Source of the DNA: Microbacterium pseudoresistens
GTDB lineage: Bacteria > Actinomycetota > Actinomycetes > Actinomycetales > Microbacteriaceae
Length of the DNA: 64,000 nt
Assembly (NCBI RefSeq): GCF_013409745.1
Contig: NZ_JACCBH010000001.1
Coordinates: 2,170,001 to 2,234,000, forward strand
Direction of reading: 5' to 3'
Below, in pieces: positions 46,394 to 55,192 of this stretch. Made by a program: the position numbers and the translations under genes. Position 1 is the stretch's first letter, and every line of letters starts with the position of its first letter. The notes under the pieces were generated by a model. That model made no database searches. It was not told the DNA's origin and saw nothing but the letters and a program-made list of their open reading frames with translations.

Positions 46394-46945
46394 ATGACCA
46401 TCGACATCCCCGGCTACCGCCCCGGCACCTGGACCCTCGACCCCGCTCACAGCGAGGTCACCTTCAGCGTGCGCCACATGATGATCTCGAAGGTCCGCGG
46501 CAGCTTCGGCGTGAAGAGCGCCACGATCGTCGCCCCGGAGAACCCGCTCGACGCGAAGGTCGAGGCCAGCGTCGACGTCACCTCGATCGACACGAACGAC
46601 GAGGGCCGCGACACCCACCTGCGCTCGGCGGACTTCTTCGACGTGGAGAACCACCCGACCATGGAGTTCCGCTCCCGCAGCGCCCGCGTGGAGGACGGCG
46701 ACCTGTTCGTCGACGGCGACCTCACCATTCGCGGCGTCACCCGCCCCGTGAGCTTCGCGCTCGACTTCGGCGGCTTCGGCACCGACCCGTGGGGCAACTA
46801 CAAGGCCGGCGCATCGGCGACGGCGACGATCGACCGCGAGGACTTCGGCCTCACCTGGAACGCGGCGCTGGAGACCGGCGGCGTGCTCGTGGGCAAAGAC
46901 GTCACGATCAACCTCGACCTGCAGGGCTCGCTCGCGCAGGACTGA
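46394..46945 (+). CDS. YceI-family lipid-binding protein
   Basis: A 183-residue lipocalin-like YceI protein that would bind polyisoprenoid or other hydrophobic ligands. Signature phrases: [54 protein letters not shown] and [17 protein letters not shown]. No signal peptide, so it is cytoplasmic, as is common for actinobacterial YceI. AGGAG lies in the leader before the ATG. The upstream palindrome suggests induction by a small molecule or stress. Confidence 0.92.
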   Translation: MTIDIPGYRPGTWTLDPAHSEVTFSVRHMMISKVRGSFGVKSATIVAPENPLDAKVEASVDVTSIDTNDEGRDTHLRSADFFDVENHPTMEFRSRSARVEDGDLFVDGDLTIRGVTRPVSFALDFGGFGTDPWGNYKAGASATATIDREDFGLTWNAALETGGVLVGKDVTINLDLQGSLAQD

Positions 46946-46959
46946 ATCCGGACGCTCAA

Positions 46960-46994
46960 GAGAACCCCGGACCCGCTCAGGGCTCGGGGTTCTC
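46960..46994. terminator. Hairpin between yceI and the MFS gene
   Basis: GAGAACCCCG (46960-46969) and CGGGGTTCTC (46985-46994) form a perfect 10-bp stem, 15 nt after the yceI stop. The right arm lies within the last codons of the convergent MFS gene, so terminator and coding sequence overlap. Confidence 0.6.
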
Positions 46995-48260
46995 CGCGTC
47001 ATAGGCGCGAAAGCGCGGCGACAGGCGCACGAGCATCGCCACGATGACGATCACGAGCAGCCCGCCCAGCAGCGGCGGGAACCACAGGCTGCTGATGGCC
47101 GCCAGCGCGCCGACGTAGAGCGCGCCGAGGCGCGGGCCTCCCGTGACGACCACCACGAAGATGCCCTGCAGGCGGCCGCGGATGTTGTCGGGCACGGATG
47201 CCTGCATCATGGTGCTGCGGTAGATGGAGCTGATGTTGTCGGAGGCGCCGGAGCCGGCCAGGGCGATGCACGCCGCCACGATGAGGCCGAGATTCACAGT
47301 CGTCTCGCTCACCGGCGGCAGCCAGATGCCCACGAGCAGGACCGCGCCGAACGCGAGGATGCACGCGCCGTACGCCTGGATCGCCCGCTCGATGCCGCGG
47401 CCGTGCCACCGGTAGCGCACGATCCTGCCCGAGAACAGGCTCGACAGGAACGTGCCCGCGGCGACCGACGCGGTCAGGGCGCCGGTGGTGACCGCGCCGC
47501 CGCCGAGCAGCAGCGTCCCCAGCGCCGGGTACAGCGCCATCGGCTGCCCGAACGTCATCGCGGTGATGTCGAGGATGTACTGCATCCGGATGTTGCCCGC
47601 GCGCCTGAGGAACTGCCATCCGTCGATGAGCGATGCGAGTCCCGGGCGGATCACGGTGCCCTCGGGGCGCAGTGCCGGAAGAGTCCACAGCCCCAGGAAC
47701 ATCGCCAGCATCAGCACGACGTCGATCGTGTACGTCCAGCCGTACCCGGTCATGGCGACGAGGATCCCGGCCAGCGCCGGGCCGACCATGAGCATCACTC
47801 CGATCGTGATGCCGTTCAGCGCCGAGGCCGACGCCAGCAGCTGGCGGGGGAGCAGGCGCGGGATGATCGCGGTGCGGGTGGCGAGGCTCACCGAGTTCGC
47901 GGCGGCGTTCACGACGCTGAGCACGTACAGCCACCAGATGGTCTCCAGGTGGGCCCAGGTGAGCACGGCCAGCAGCAGGGTGGAGGCGAAGGTGATGACA
48001 GCCGCGATGAGCGCGACCTTCCGGCGGTCGAAGGCGTCGGCGAGCATCCCTCCGTACAGACCCGCGAGGATCATCGGCACGAGTCCTGCAACGGCCACCA
48101 TCGACACGGCGAAAGTGCTGCTCGTCAGCTCGAACACGTGCAGCATGACGGTCACGAGGGTGAGCTGGCCGCCGAGCCCGGTGAGGGTCGAACCGATCCA
48201 CAGCCGAGTGAAGGCGCCGCTGGCGCGGAAGGGACGCAGATCGATCAGGGCGCTGGGCAC
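46977..48260 (-). CDS. Major facilitator superfamily exporter
   Basis: A 427-residue, 12-helix MFS protein of the EntS/MFS_3-like group. The loop 2-3 motif is [18 protein letters not shown], and the second half repeats it weakly ([19 protein letters not shown]). Probably a proton-driven drug, siderophore or metabolite exporter; the substrate is unknown. The GTG start follows TACCCT (48272-48267) by 6 nt. Confidence 0.88.
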   Translation of the reverse strand: MPSALIDLRPFRASGAFTRLWIGSTLTGLGGQLTLVTVMLHVFELTSSTFAVSMVAVAGLVPMILAGLYGGMLADAFDRRKVALIAAVITFASTLLLAVLTWAHLETIWWLYVLSVVNAAANSVSLATRTAIIPRLLPRQLLASASALNGITIGVMLMVGPALAGILVAMTGYGWTYTIDVVLMLAMFLGLWTLPALRPEGTVIRPGLASLIDGWQFLRRAGNIRMQYILDITAMTFGQPMALYPALGTLLLGGGAVTTGALTASVAAGTFLSSLFSGRIVRYRWHGRGIERAIQAYGACILAFGAVLLVGIWLPPVSETTVNLGLIVAACIALAGSGASDNISSIYRSTMMQASVPDNIRGRLQGIFVVVVTGGPRLGALYVGALAAISSLWFPPLLGGLLVIVIVAMLVRLSPRFRAYDAENPEP

Positions 48261-48322
48261 CAGACGAGGGTATCCGCTGTGCTCGGGGACAGGTCGCGTT
48301 CCTCGAGGCGTTCTGGGACTGG

Positions 48323-48419
48323 TAGACTCTATTGGTTGCCGTTTGATCGGCCGCGGATAAAGAGAGCCCTCGCATCAGGCGTCGGGCGCCGCGCAACAAG
48401 CAGAGAGGGGATCGAATCT
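48323..48419 (+). promoter_or_regulatory. Promoter and ~90-nt leader of rpsO
   Basis: TAGACT (48323-48328) is the likely -10, giving a leader of about 85 nt before the rpsO ATG with AGAGAGGGG as Shine-Dalgarno. S15 commonly represses its own mRNA through leader structures of varied form. Such a role here is possible, but no specific fold is recognised. Confidence 0.45.
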
Positions 48420-48689
48420 ATGGCACTGGAAGCAGACGTCAAGAAGGCGATCATCGAAGAGTACGCGACGCACCCCGGTGACACCGGATCCCCCGAGGTG
48501 CAGGCCGCGATGCTGACGCAGCGCATCAAGGACCTCACCGAGCACCTCAAGGAGCACAAGCACGACCACCACTCGCGTCGTGGCCTGTTCCTGCTCGTCG
48601 GTCAGCGCCGCCGTCTGCTCGGCTACCTCCAGGGCGTGGACATCGAGCGCTACCGCTCGCTGATCCAGCGCCTCGGGCTTCGCCGATAA
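48420..48689 (+). CDS. rpsO: Ribosomal protein S15
   Basis: The 89-residue primary 16S rRNA-binding protein of the 30S platform. Four-helix sequence with [35 protein letters not shown] and [12 protein letters not shown] as expected. It is monocistronic here; pnp, often adjacent to rpsO, lies 7.9 kb downstream in the same orientation. Confidence 0.97.
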   Translation: MALEADVKKAIIEEYATHPGDTGSPEVQAAMLTQRIKDLTEHLKEHKHDHHSRRGLFLLVGQRRRLLGYLQGVDIERYRSLIQRLGLRR

Positions 48690-48728
48690 GGCATCCGCCA
48701 GCGTACAGTCGCGCAAAACATTCTTGAG

Positions 48729-48754
48729 AAGGCCGCCCCCGGTGGGGCGGCCTT
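48729..48754 (+). terminator. Terminator of rpsO
   Basis: AAGGCCGCCCC-CGGT-GGGGCGGCCTT is a perfect 11-bp hairpin with a tetraloop, 40 nt after the rpsO stop and just before the convergent racemase gene. The trailing sequence CGTCGTT is only weakly T-rich. Confidence 0.8.
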
Positions 48755-48774
48755 CGTCGTTCCCGCCCGTTGTA

Positions 48775-49464
48775 TCAGAGACCGGCGGCGTCGAGCGCGG
48801 CGGCGACGTGGATCGCCGTGGTGGGGAACACCGGCACGGGGGAGTGGCTCTGGCCGACGAGCAGCTCGATCTCCGTGCAACCGAGGATGATCCCCTCAGC
48901 CCCTGCGTCGACGAGACGCGCGATGACGCGCTGGTACACCGTGCGAGAGTGCTCTTCGACGACGCCGTGCACGAGCTCGTCGTAGATGATCCGGTGCACC
49001 TGAGCGCGATCGTCCACCTCGGGGATGATCGCACTCAGCCCGTGATCCGCGAGGCGGTCGCGATAGAACGGCTCCTCCATCGTGAACGCCGTGCCGAGCA
49101 GGCCCACGGTGGTGAGCCCCTGCGCGATGATCGCCTCGGCCGTCGTGTCGCCGATGTGCAGGAACGGAACGGTGAGCGCATCGACGATCCGGTCGGCGAC
49201 GATGTGCATCGTGTTGGTGCAGAGCACGACGATCCCTGCTCCGGCCTGTTCCAGGCGCTGCGCGTGCTCCGCGAGGATGCGGCCGGCCGCATCCCAGTCG
49301 CCCGCTGCCTGCAGCGCCTCGATCGCGGCGAAGTCGAGCGAGTCGAGCAGGATGGGTGCGGAGTGGTAGCCGCCGAGTCGATCCCGCACCCGCTCGTTGG
49401 CGAGGCGATACCAGTCCAGCGATGATTCCCAGCTCATCCCGCCCAGCACGCCGATCGTCTTCAT
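48775..49464 (-). CDS. Aspartate/glutamate racemase-family protein
   Basis: A 229-residue cofactor-independent Asp/Glu/hydantoin racemase-type enzyme. The N-terminus is IGVLGGMSWESSLDWYRLAN. The two catalytic cysteines are in VVLCTNTMH and ILGCTEIELL, so the two-base mechanism is intact. Length and the GGMSWES phrase favour aspartate-racemase-like YgeA proteins over MurI. ATG 49464 is chosen over the preceding GTG because TAGTCT (49476-49471) ends 6 nt before it. Divergent from the membrane protein gene. Confidence 0.88.
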   Translation of the reverse strand: MKTIGVLGGMSWESSLDWYRLANERVRDRLGGYHSAPILLDSLDFAAIEALQAAGDWDAAGRILAEHAQRLEQAGAGIVVLCTNTMHIVADRIVDALTVPFLHIGDTTAEAIIAQGLTTVGLLGTAFTMEEPFYRDRLADHGLSAIIPEVDDRAQVHRIIYDELVHGVVEEHSRTVYQRVIARLVDAGAEGIILGCTEIELLVGQSHSPVPVFPTTAIHVAAALDAAGL

Positions 49465-49499
49465 CACGGCAGACTACCGGGCGAGTGCGGGACCGATGA

Positions 49500-49528
49500 T
49501 TGACTTTCCTCTTGGAAAGCTGCAAGCT
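49500..49528 (+). promoter_or_regulatory. Promoter of the membrane protein/HTH operon
   Basis: TTGACT (49500-49505), a 17-bp spacer and CAAGCT (49523-49528), which ends 6 nt before ATG 49535. The -10 is weak, but the spacing matches the leaderless pattern of the window, and the whole promoter is covered by the palindromes. Confidence 0.5.
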
Positions 49529-49542
49529 TTCCGTATGGAAAG
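49504..49542. promoter_or_regulatory. Two tandem CTTTCC-N4-GGAAAG operators
   Basis: CTTTCC-TCTT-GGAAAG (49504-49519) and CTTTCC-GTAT-GGAAAG (49527-49542) are two perfect palindromes. The inner halves also form a third, GGAAAGCT-GCA-AGCTTTCC (49514-49532). They cover the spacer, the -10 and the start codon of the membrane gene whose operon ends with a winged-helix regulator, strongly suggesting autoregulation. Confidence 0.75.
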
Positions 49543-50428
49543 CGATCGCCCTTTCGAGCAGCGCCCGGAAGCGGGACAGGAGCCGTTGACGCCGCCGCCA
49601 TCTGACGTCGCGGTGGCGTATCTCGACGAAGCCGCCGCCGTGGGGCGCCGTCGTGACGTCTACGTCGACCGGCGGCTCTCCGCGCGCTTGCACGTCGCGA
49701 ACGCCATCGTCTTCTTCGCCTTTTTCTCACTCGCGATGTTCGCCAGCGTGCCGAGTCGGAGCACGAGCATCATGCTCGTGCTCGTGCCGGTGCTTGTCTG
49801 GAGTCGCCTGCAGACGGAGCTGCGCGAGAGCAGGGGTGCCCAGATGCGGATGACCGGACAGGCGAGAGCCTGGTATCTCGCGGCGTTCGTCGTCATCCTG
49901 GGAGCGTTCCTCACGCTCACCTGGTTGCGCATCTCGGGACAGATCTCGGTGTCGCCGATGCTGCTGATCCCTGGGGTCCTGGCGGGCATCGTCTTCGGCA
50001 TCTTCGCGTTCCGCGATGCGCGGCGGAGTGTGCGGCAAGAGCACGAACGTCCGCCGCGTCCGCCGTTCTCGTTCGGCGAACGAATGATGACCCTCGCAAT
50101 CGGCGTCGGTCTCGGGGCACTGGCTGCCGCGTCCGCGGCGTGGGGTGAGATCCCCGTGGTGGCTTCGGCGCTGTTCCTGGTGGCGGTGTTGGGGATGCTC
50201 CTGTGGTTCTTGACAGCGCAGGTGAGCGGCTCGGTTCCCGCCCCGGGCGCGGTCTGGCGCGCGCCGCAGTGGTGCGTGTTCGCGGGCGCTGCCGGTCTTC
50301 TTGCCGTGGTCGCCGCATCGCCGGCGTTCGGCGTCGTCGTGCCGGGTGCCATCGGGTTCGCGATCGGGACGGTGATCATCGCCGCCTTCGTCGTGACCGC
50401 CTTCGTGGGAGGACGCCATGAGGAGTGA
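49535..50428 (+). CDS. Membrane protein of unknown function, operon partner of an HTH regulator
   Basis: A 297-residue protein with a polar N-terminus (about 1-60), six to eight membrane segments starting near residue 62, and short cytoplasmic basic loops. No transporter or enzyme motif is recognised. The start ATG lies inside the second operator palindrome and is selected because an xANNNT hexamer with a good -35 ends 6 nt upstream. It overlaps the following regulator gene by 11 bp. Confidence 0.72.
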   Translation: MESDRPFEQRPEAGQEPLTPPPSDVAVAYLDEAAAVGRRRDVYVDRRLSARLHVANAIVFFAFFSLAMFASVPSRSTSIMLVLVPVLVWSRLQTELRESRGAQMRMTGQARAWYLAAFVVILGAFLTLTWLRISGQISVSPMLLIPGVLAGIVFGIFAFRDARRSVRQEHERPPRPPFSFGERMMTLAIGVGLGALAAASAAWGEIPVVASALFLVAVLGMLLWFLTAQVSGSVPAPGAVWRAPQWCVFAGAAGLLAVVAASPAFGVVVPGAIGFAIGTVIIAAFVVTAFVGGRHEE

Positions 50429-50771
50429 CGGCCGGTCGCATCCACGCGCGCGTCTCGACGACAATTTCGCCAGTGCCATCCGCTTCTCCCTCATGGCGTC
50501 GCTGGAGGAGGATCTGGAGCTGGACTTCGCCACGTTGGGCGAGATCCTCGATGTCGGCGATTCCGCGCTGAGCAAGGCGATCTCGCACCTCAACGCCGCA
50601 GGGTACGTCACGGCGCGTCGAGGACAGGTGGGTTCGCGGCCGCGCACCTGGGTGCGCGCCACGATGATGGGTGTGTCTGCGTTCGCCAGGCATCTGGATG
50701 CGCTGCAGGCCATTGTCGAGTTCGGACACGGCACCGCGACCGGCGAGAGGGAGAAACCAGCCGCACGGTGA
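50418..50771 (+). CDS. Winged-helix transcriptional regulator
   Basis: A 117-residue DNA-binding protein of the short winged-helix group (HTH_27/MarR-like). Helices: FASAIRFSLMASLEE, LDFATLGEILDVGDSALSKAISHLNAAGYV (helix-turn-helix), wing ARRGQVGSRPRTWVRAT, then a C-terminal dimerisation helix. It probably represses its own operon through the CTTTCC-N4-GGAAAG sites. Effector unknown; the partner membrane protein may handle or sense it. Confidence 0.85.
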   Translation: MRSDGRSHPRARLDDNFASAIRFSLMASLEEDLELDFATLGEILDVGDSALSKAISHLNAAGYVTARRGQVGSRPRTWVRATMMGVSAFARHLDALQAIVEFGHGTATGEREKPAAR

Positions 50772-50827
50772 GGAACCACGCCCGTGGGTCCCCACGGTGA
50801 AAGTGATTCTCGGGTGGGGTGGGGTGT

Positions 50828-51835
50828 TCAGATGGCGGCGGCGGCCACCAGGTCGGGGTGGTGGATCGCGGCGACGTCGGGATGGGCGCGCAGGCGCGAC
50901 TTGAGCGCGTTCTCGCCGTACAGGCTGTGGATGGGGTTCGTCGGGTCGGCGGTCACACCGGTCGCCTGCGCGGCGAGATCGGCGGGCAGTTCGATGATCG
51001 GCAGCAGCGCATCCAGCGCCGGGTTGAAGAAGAACGGGATCGAGATCCGCTCGTCGGGGGCCTTGGGCGACACGACACGGTGGTTGGTGGCCTTGAGGTA
51101 GCCGCCCGTGGCGTACTCGAGCAGTTCGCCGATGTTCACGACGAACGCGCCGTCTACAGGCGGCGCGTCCACCCAGGTGCCGTCGCGCTCCACCTGCAGT
51201 CCGCCCTTGCCGGGCTCCACCCACAGCAGCGTCAGCACGCCCGAGTCCTTGTGCGCTCCCACGCCCTGCTGCGGCTCGGGCTCGTCCGTGCCGGGGTAGC
51301 GGACGATCTTCAGCAGCGTCGAGGGCTCGCCGAAGTTCGCGTCGAAGTACGACTCCTCCGCACCCAGGGCGAGCGCCCAGGCGCGCAACAGCTTCCGCGA
51401 GACGCCGATGAGGTGATCCTGCCACTCCTCGGCAACCTCGCGCAGCTCGGGCTGCGCCGCCGGCCACAGGTTCGGACCGATGAGGCGGTTGAACGCCGGG
51501 CCGCCCTCGACGGCGTCGCGCTCCGCGCCGATGTCGATCTGTTCGCGCCAGTCGACCTTGCCCTGCGTGCGCTCGCCGCCGATACGGGTGTACCCGCGGA
51601 AGTGCGGGCTAGTCACGTTCTCGATCGCGAGCTTGTCCTGTTCGGGCAGGGCGAAGAAGTCGAGCGCGGCCCGGTGCAGACGCGCCTCGAGCTCGGGGGA
51701 GATGCCCGTGCCCGTCAGGTAGAAGAAGCCGACGTCGTGCGTCGCGGCGCGCAGGTCGTCGCGGAACTGCCGAGCGGCCTCGGGGCCGGCGTCGAGGCGG
51801 GAGAGGTCGAGGATCGGGAGCGTCAGATCAGCCAT
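50828..51835 (-). CDS. Isopenicillin-N-synthase-like 2-oxoglutarate/Fe(II) oxygenase
   Basis: A 335-residue member of the plant-type/IPNS dioxygenase family. The N-terminal DIOX_N region has LPILDLSRLDAG and VGFFYLTGTGIS. The iron triad is H-x-D in GAHKDSG and a distal His in TNHRV, and the 2-oxoglutarate-binding Arg is in RISIPFF. Substrate unknown; bacterial relatives hydroxylate or desaturate small metabolites. TAGCCT (51847-51842) ends 6 nt from the ATG. Confidence 0.9.
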   Translation of the reverse strand: MADLTLPILDLSRLDAGPEAARQFRDDLRAATHDVGFFYLTGTGISPELEARLHRAALDFFALPEQDKLAIENVTSPHFRGYTRIGGERTQGKVDWREQIDIGAERDAVEGGPAFNRLIGPNLWPAAQPELREVAEEWQDHLIGVSRKLLRAWALALGAEESYFDANFGEPSTLLKIVRYPGTDEPEPQQGVGAHKDSGVLTLLWVEPGKGGLQVERDGTWVDAPPVDGAFVVNIGELLEYATGGYLKATNHRVVSPKAPDERISIPFFFNPALDALLPIIELPADLAAQATGVTADPTNPIHSLYGENALKSRLRAHPDVAAIHHPDLVAAAAI

Positions 51836-52020
51836 GGATCGAGGCTAGGTCTGCGCTCCCGCCGTCGTCTCGTTTGTTGCCGTCTATGACCGGTTCCGGT
51901 ATCGCTACCTTTGCCGCCTCAGGCGTCTGGGCGATCCCTCCCGGCGCTGCCGAAGGCTCGTTCGTCGGGGCGTCGCTGTTCGCCTGAGCATGCGTGCGGT
52001 CGTGCTCGCGACCAGTGGCC

Positions 52021-53166
52021 TCAGCGCCGAGGCGTGTCGCGCGGTCGCCGCGACCCCGTTGGATCGTTGCGGTGCCCCCCGGATCCGGCCAGCGCGGCGT
52101 CGCCGATCAGCCAGCGCGGTCGCGGCTCGATGAGCGGGCGCAGCACCGTGCGCACCGGCTTCGAGGCGAGGCCCAGCGCGATGAGCACGGAGGCGACGAC
52201 GACCGCGGGAAGCCAGAACCAGGTGGGATCCAGTCCGCGCAGCACCCCCGACTCGCGGAACGGGTACAGCACGAAGGAGTGCAGCAGGTACACGTACATC
52301 GTGTAGCGGCCGAATGCCGTCCACCACAGGCCGCGCCGCGGCACGAGGGCGAAGAAGGCGGCCGAGAGGATCAGTGCGATCGCCATGAGGACCAGTCGCA
52401 CTCCGCCGGCCCACCACTGCTCGCCGGCCAGGTCGGCGTAGGCGTCTTCGTAGAAGAGCCAGTGCCGCAGGTCGATCGCCTCCCACAGCTCCAGGCCCGC
52501 CCAGGCGATCCATCCCGCGGCAGCCAGCACGACCGCGGCGATGGCGCCCACCCACCACGGGCGACGACCGAGCAGTCCGAGGCGCTCGACGATGCGATGC
52601 TCGCGCAGCCACCAGCCGAAGGTGAAGAAGAACAGCAGGCCGAGGGTGCGCGACAGCGAGAAGGTGCTGTCGACGTTGGGGAGGTAGCCCACGGCCAGCG
52701 AGATCAGCAGCGCCCAGGCGAGCGGCCAGCGTAGCAGGGCGAGGTAGGGGAGCACGAGCCGGAAGATGCCGAGGGCGAGCAGGAACCACAGTGTCCACGA
52801 CGGCTGGGTGAGGTTCGGGTCGGCGCGTCCTTCGACGAGCCATTTCGTGAGCGTCCACAGCGCCTCGAAGACGACGTACGGCACGAGGATGTCGGTGATC
52901 ACCCGTGCCATCTGGCGCTTGGTCGGCGGCGATGATTTGGAGAAATAGCCCGAGATGATCGCGAAGGCGGGCATGTGGAAGGCGTAGACGGCGACGTACA
53001 GCGCGAGGGCGATCTTCGAGTCGTAGGTGAGGCGCTGCACGGCGTGGCCGAGCACGACGAGCACGATGCAGGCGAAGCGGGCGTTGTCCCAGAAGGGCAC
53101 GCGCCGCGTCTTCGTGCGCCGCGCAGGCGGGGCACCGCCAGCGGATTCCGGGGTCGTGCCGTGCAT
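52021..53166 (-). CDS. Acyltransferase 3-family membrane protein
   Basis: A 381-residue integral membrane O-acyltransferase (OafA/NodX-like or OpgC-like) with about 10 helices. The first-helix motif WDNARFACIVLVVLGHAVQRL contains the catalytic-type His. The R-x10-H pattern and a late HSFVLYPFRESG are consistent. Likely acetylates a surface glycan; the target is unknown. ATG 53166 follows TACGAT (53178-53173) by 6 nt. The far longer in-frame upstream extension overlaps the flavin oxidoreductase gene and is rejected. Confidence 0.85.
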   Translation of the reverse strand: MHGTTPESAGGAPPARRTKTRRVPFWDNARFACIVLVVLGHAVQRLTYDSKIALALYVAVYAFHMPAFAIISGYFSKSSPPTKRQMARVITDILVPYVVFEALWTLTKWLVEGRADPNLTQPSWTLWFLLALGIFRLVLPYLALLRWPLAWALLISLAVGYLPNVDSTFSLSRTLGLLFFFTFGWWLREHRIVERLGLLGRRPWWVGAIAAVVLAAAGWIAWAGLELWEAIDLRHWLFYEDAYADLAGEQWWAGGVRLVLMAIALILSAAFFALVPRRGLWWTAFGRYTMYVYLLHSFVLYPFRESGVLRGLDPTWFWLPAVVVASVLIALGLASKPVRTVLRPLIEPRPRWLIGDAALAGSGGHRNDPTGSRRPRDTPRR

Positions 53167-53234
53167 TCTTCGATCGTAAGGGGCGCGATCCGAGGGCACG
53201 GGGAATACTCGGAGCAGAGGCGTGTTGGATAAAG

Positions 53235-53252
53235 TGTATTCACCTGAATGCA
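53235..53252. promoter_or_regulatory. Imperfect palindrome upstream of the flavin oxidoreductase pair
   Basis: TGTATTCA-CC-TGAATGCA, an 8-bp inverted repeat with one mismatch, next to a possible -10 TAAAGT (53230-53235). Candidate operator for a stress- or redox-responsive regulator; none is encoded nearby. Confidence 0.45.
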
Positions 53253-53277
53253 AATGGCACGACGAACCGGAGACGAA

Positions 53278-54525
53278 GTGAACGAGCAGGGCACCATGGC
53301 GCACAGCGGGATGCAGTTCGGCCTGATGTCGGTCAGTGACATCACTCAGAACCCCACGACGGGGGAGACGCCCAGCGAGGCGGAGCGCATCCAGGCGACC
53401 GTCGCCATCGCCACGCACGCCGAGGAGGCGGGACTCGACGTCTTCGCGATCGGCGAGCACCACAATCCGCCGTTCTGGTCCTCGAGCCCTACGACGTTCC
53501 TCGCCTATATCGCCGCGCAGACGAAGCGGATCATCGTCTCCACCTCCACGACGCTGATCACCACGAACGACCCGGTGCGCATCGCCGAGGAGTACGCGAT
53601 GCTGCAGCATCTCTCCGGGGGTCGGATGGATCTGATGATGGGCCGCGGCAACACCGGCCCGGTCTATCCGTGGTTCGGCAAGGATATCCGGCAGGGCCTG
53701 CCCCTGGCGATCGAGAACTACGCGCTGCTGCACAAACTGTGGACCGAGGACGTCGTCGACTGGGAGGGAACCTTCCGCACGCCGCTGCAGGGCTTCACCT
53801 CCACGCCGCGTCCACTCGACGGCGTCGCACCCTTCGTCTGGCACGGTTCGATTCGCACGCCCGAGATCGCCGAGCAGGCCGCGTACTACGGCGACGGCTT
53901 CTTCGCCAACAACATCTTCTGGCCGGCCTCGCACTACCAGCGCCTCATCGGCCTGTACCGCCAGCGCTGGGAGCACTACGGTCACGGCGCACCCGAGACG
54001 GCGATCGTGGGCCTGGGCGGTCAGGCGTTCATCGCGAAGAACTCGCAGGATGCCGTGGCGCAGTTCCGCCCCTACTTCGACAACGCGCCGGTCTACGGTC
54101 ACGGGCCGTCGATGGAGGACTTCACCGAGATGACGCCGCTCACCGTCGGTTCGCCGCAGCAGGTCATCGACCGCTATGCCGGGATGCGCGAGCTGTACGG
54201 CGACTACCAGCGCCAGCTGTTCCTGATGGACCACGCCGGTCTGCCGTTGAAGACGGTGCTGGAGCAGATCGACTTCCTCGGCGAGGAGGTCGTGCCGGTG
54301 CTGCGCCGCGAGCTGGCCGTCGACCGGCCCGCCGAGGTGCCGGATGCGCCCACGCACGCCGCCCGCGTACGCGCCGTGTACGGCGACGGCCCGACCCGCC
54401 AGGCCCGGCCCGGCGCCAACCGCGGCGACAATCTCACCGCGGGATCGCCCTACCAGGACGGCGGACTGCCCGCCCCCGCCGGTGCCGCATTCGGCGCCGC
54501 TGCTACGACCGCGAAGGAGAACTGA
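53278..54525 (+). CDS. LLM-class flavin-dependent oxidoreductase
   Basis: A 415-residue luciferase-like monooxygenase with the TIM-barrel phrases FGLMSVSDITQNPTTGE, DVFAIGEHHNPPFWSSSP, TSTTLITTNDPVRIAEEYAMLQHLSGGRMDLMMGRGNT and a C-terminal linker-rich tail. This subgroup, often paired with an FMN reductase (CE1758/CE1759 type), oxidises unknown substrates using reduced FMN supplied by its partner. GTG 53278 with GGAGACGAA upstream is my start; ATGs at 53248 and 53296 are alternatives. Confidence 0.85.
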   Translation: MNEQGTMAHSGMQFGLMSVSDITQNPTTGETPSEAERIQATVAIATHAEEAGLDVFAIGEHHNPPFWSSSPTTFLAYIAAQTKRIIVSTSTTLITTNDPVRIAEEYAMLQHLSGGRMDLMMGRGNTGPVYPWFGKDIRQGLPLAIENYALLHKLWTEDVVDWEGTFRTPLQGFTSTPRPLDGVAPFVWHGSIRTPEIAEQAAYYGDGFFANNIFWPASHYQRLIGLYRQRWEHYGHGAPETAIVGLGGQAFIAKNSQDAVAQFRPYFDNAPVYGHGPSMEDFTEMTPLTVGSPQQVIDRYAGMRELYGDYQRQLFLMDHAGLPLKTVLEQIDFLGEEVVPVLRRELAVDRPAEVPDAPTHAARVRAVYGDGPTRQARPGANRGDNLTAGSPYQDGGLPAPAGAAFGAAATTAKEN

Positions 54526-54526
54526 G

Positions 54527-55189
54527 ATGAGCGCCCGTCGCATCGCCGTGATCTCGGCCGGCCTGTCCACGCCCTCGTCCACCCGGATGCTCGCCGATCG
54601 CCTGACCGCCGCGACGGCCACGGCACTCGGCGAGCTCACCGGACCCGACGGCGCGCCGATCGAGGTGTCCGTCGACGTGGTCGAGCTCCGCGATCTCGCC
54701 CACGCGATCACCGACAACCTGCTCACCGGCTTCGCCTCCGCCGAGCTCGAGTCGGCCATCAACACGGTCGTCTCCGCCGATGCGCTGATCGCCGTGACGC
54801 CGATCTTCTCGACGAGCTATTCCGGACTGTTCAAGTCGTTCATCGACGTGCTCGACCCGGATGCTCTGCGCGGCATGCCCGTGCTCCTGGGGGCGAACGC
54901 GGGTACGGCGCGTCATTCGCTCGCGATCGACTACGCCCTGCGCCCGTTGTTCGCCTATCTGCACGCCGATACCGTCTCGACCGGTGTGTTCGCCGCATCG
55001 GCGGACTGGGGAGGCGCGGGGGACGACGTCGCCCCGCTCGCTGCGCGCATCGAGAAGGGCGCGCGAGAGCTGGCAGAGGCGATGGCCCGCCGCGATGCGC
55101 GCACCGGCAACGATCCGTTCGACCCGGCGAACTATCTCGGCGAGGGAGGCTCCTTCGGCCACCTTCTCGGAGGACTCGCGGGCGAATAG
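54527..55189 (+). CDS. NAD(P)H-dependent FMN reductase, partner of the LLM oxidoreductase
   Basis: A 220-residue flavodoxin-like reductase. ISAGLSTPSSTRMLADRL is the FMN phosphate-binding loop, and TPIFSTSYSGLFKSFIDVLD is the NADPH-dependent FMN reductase signature. It starts 1 nt after the upstream stop with GAAGGAG as ribosome binding site, so the two genes form a two-component monooxygenase. It converges with the kinase gene, with no visible terminator in the 3-bp gap. Confidence 0.9.
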   Translation: MSARRIAVISAGLSTPSSTRMLADRLTAATATALGELTGPDGAPIEVSVDVVELRDLAHAITDNLLTGFASAELESAINTVVSADALIAVTPIFSTSYSGLFKSFIDVLDPDALRGMPVLLGANAGTARHSLAIDYALRPLFAYLHADTVSTGVFAASADWGGAGDDVAPLAARIEKGARELAEAMARRDARTGNDPFDPANYLGEGGSFGHLLGGLAGE

Positions 55190-55192
55190 CGC

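Noticed and set aside
50782..50797. CCGTGGG-TC-CCCACGG as a terminator after the winged-helix gene
   Set aside because: A 2-nt loop is too tight for a stable hairpin as written, the stem would be short, and no T-run follows; left unannotated.
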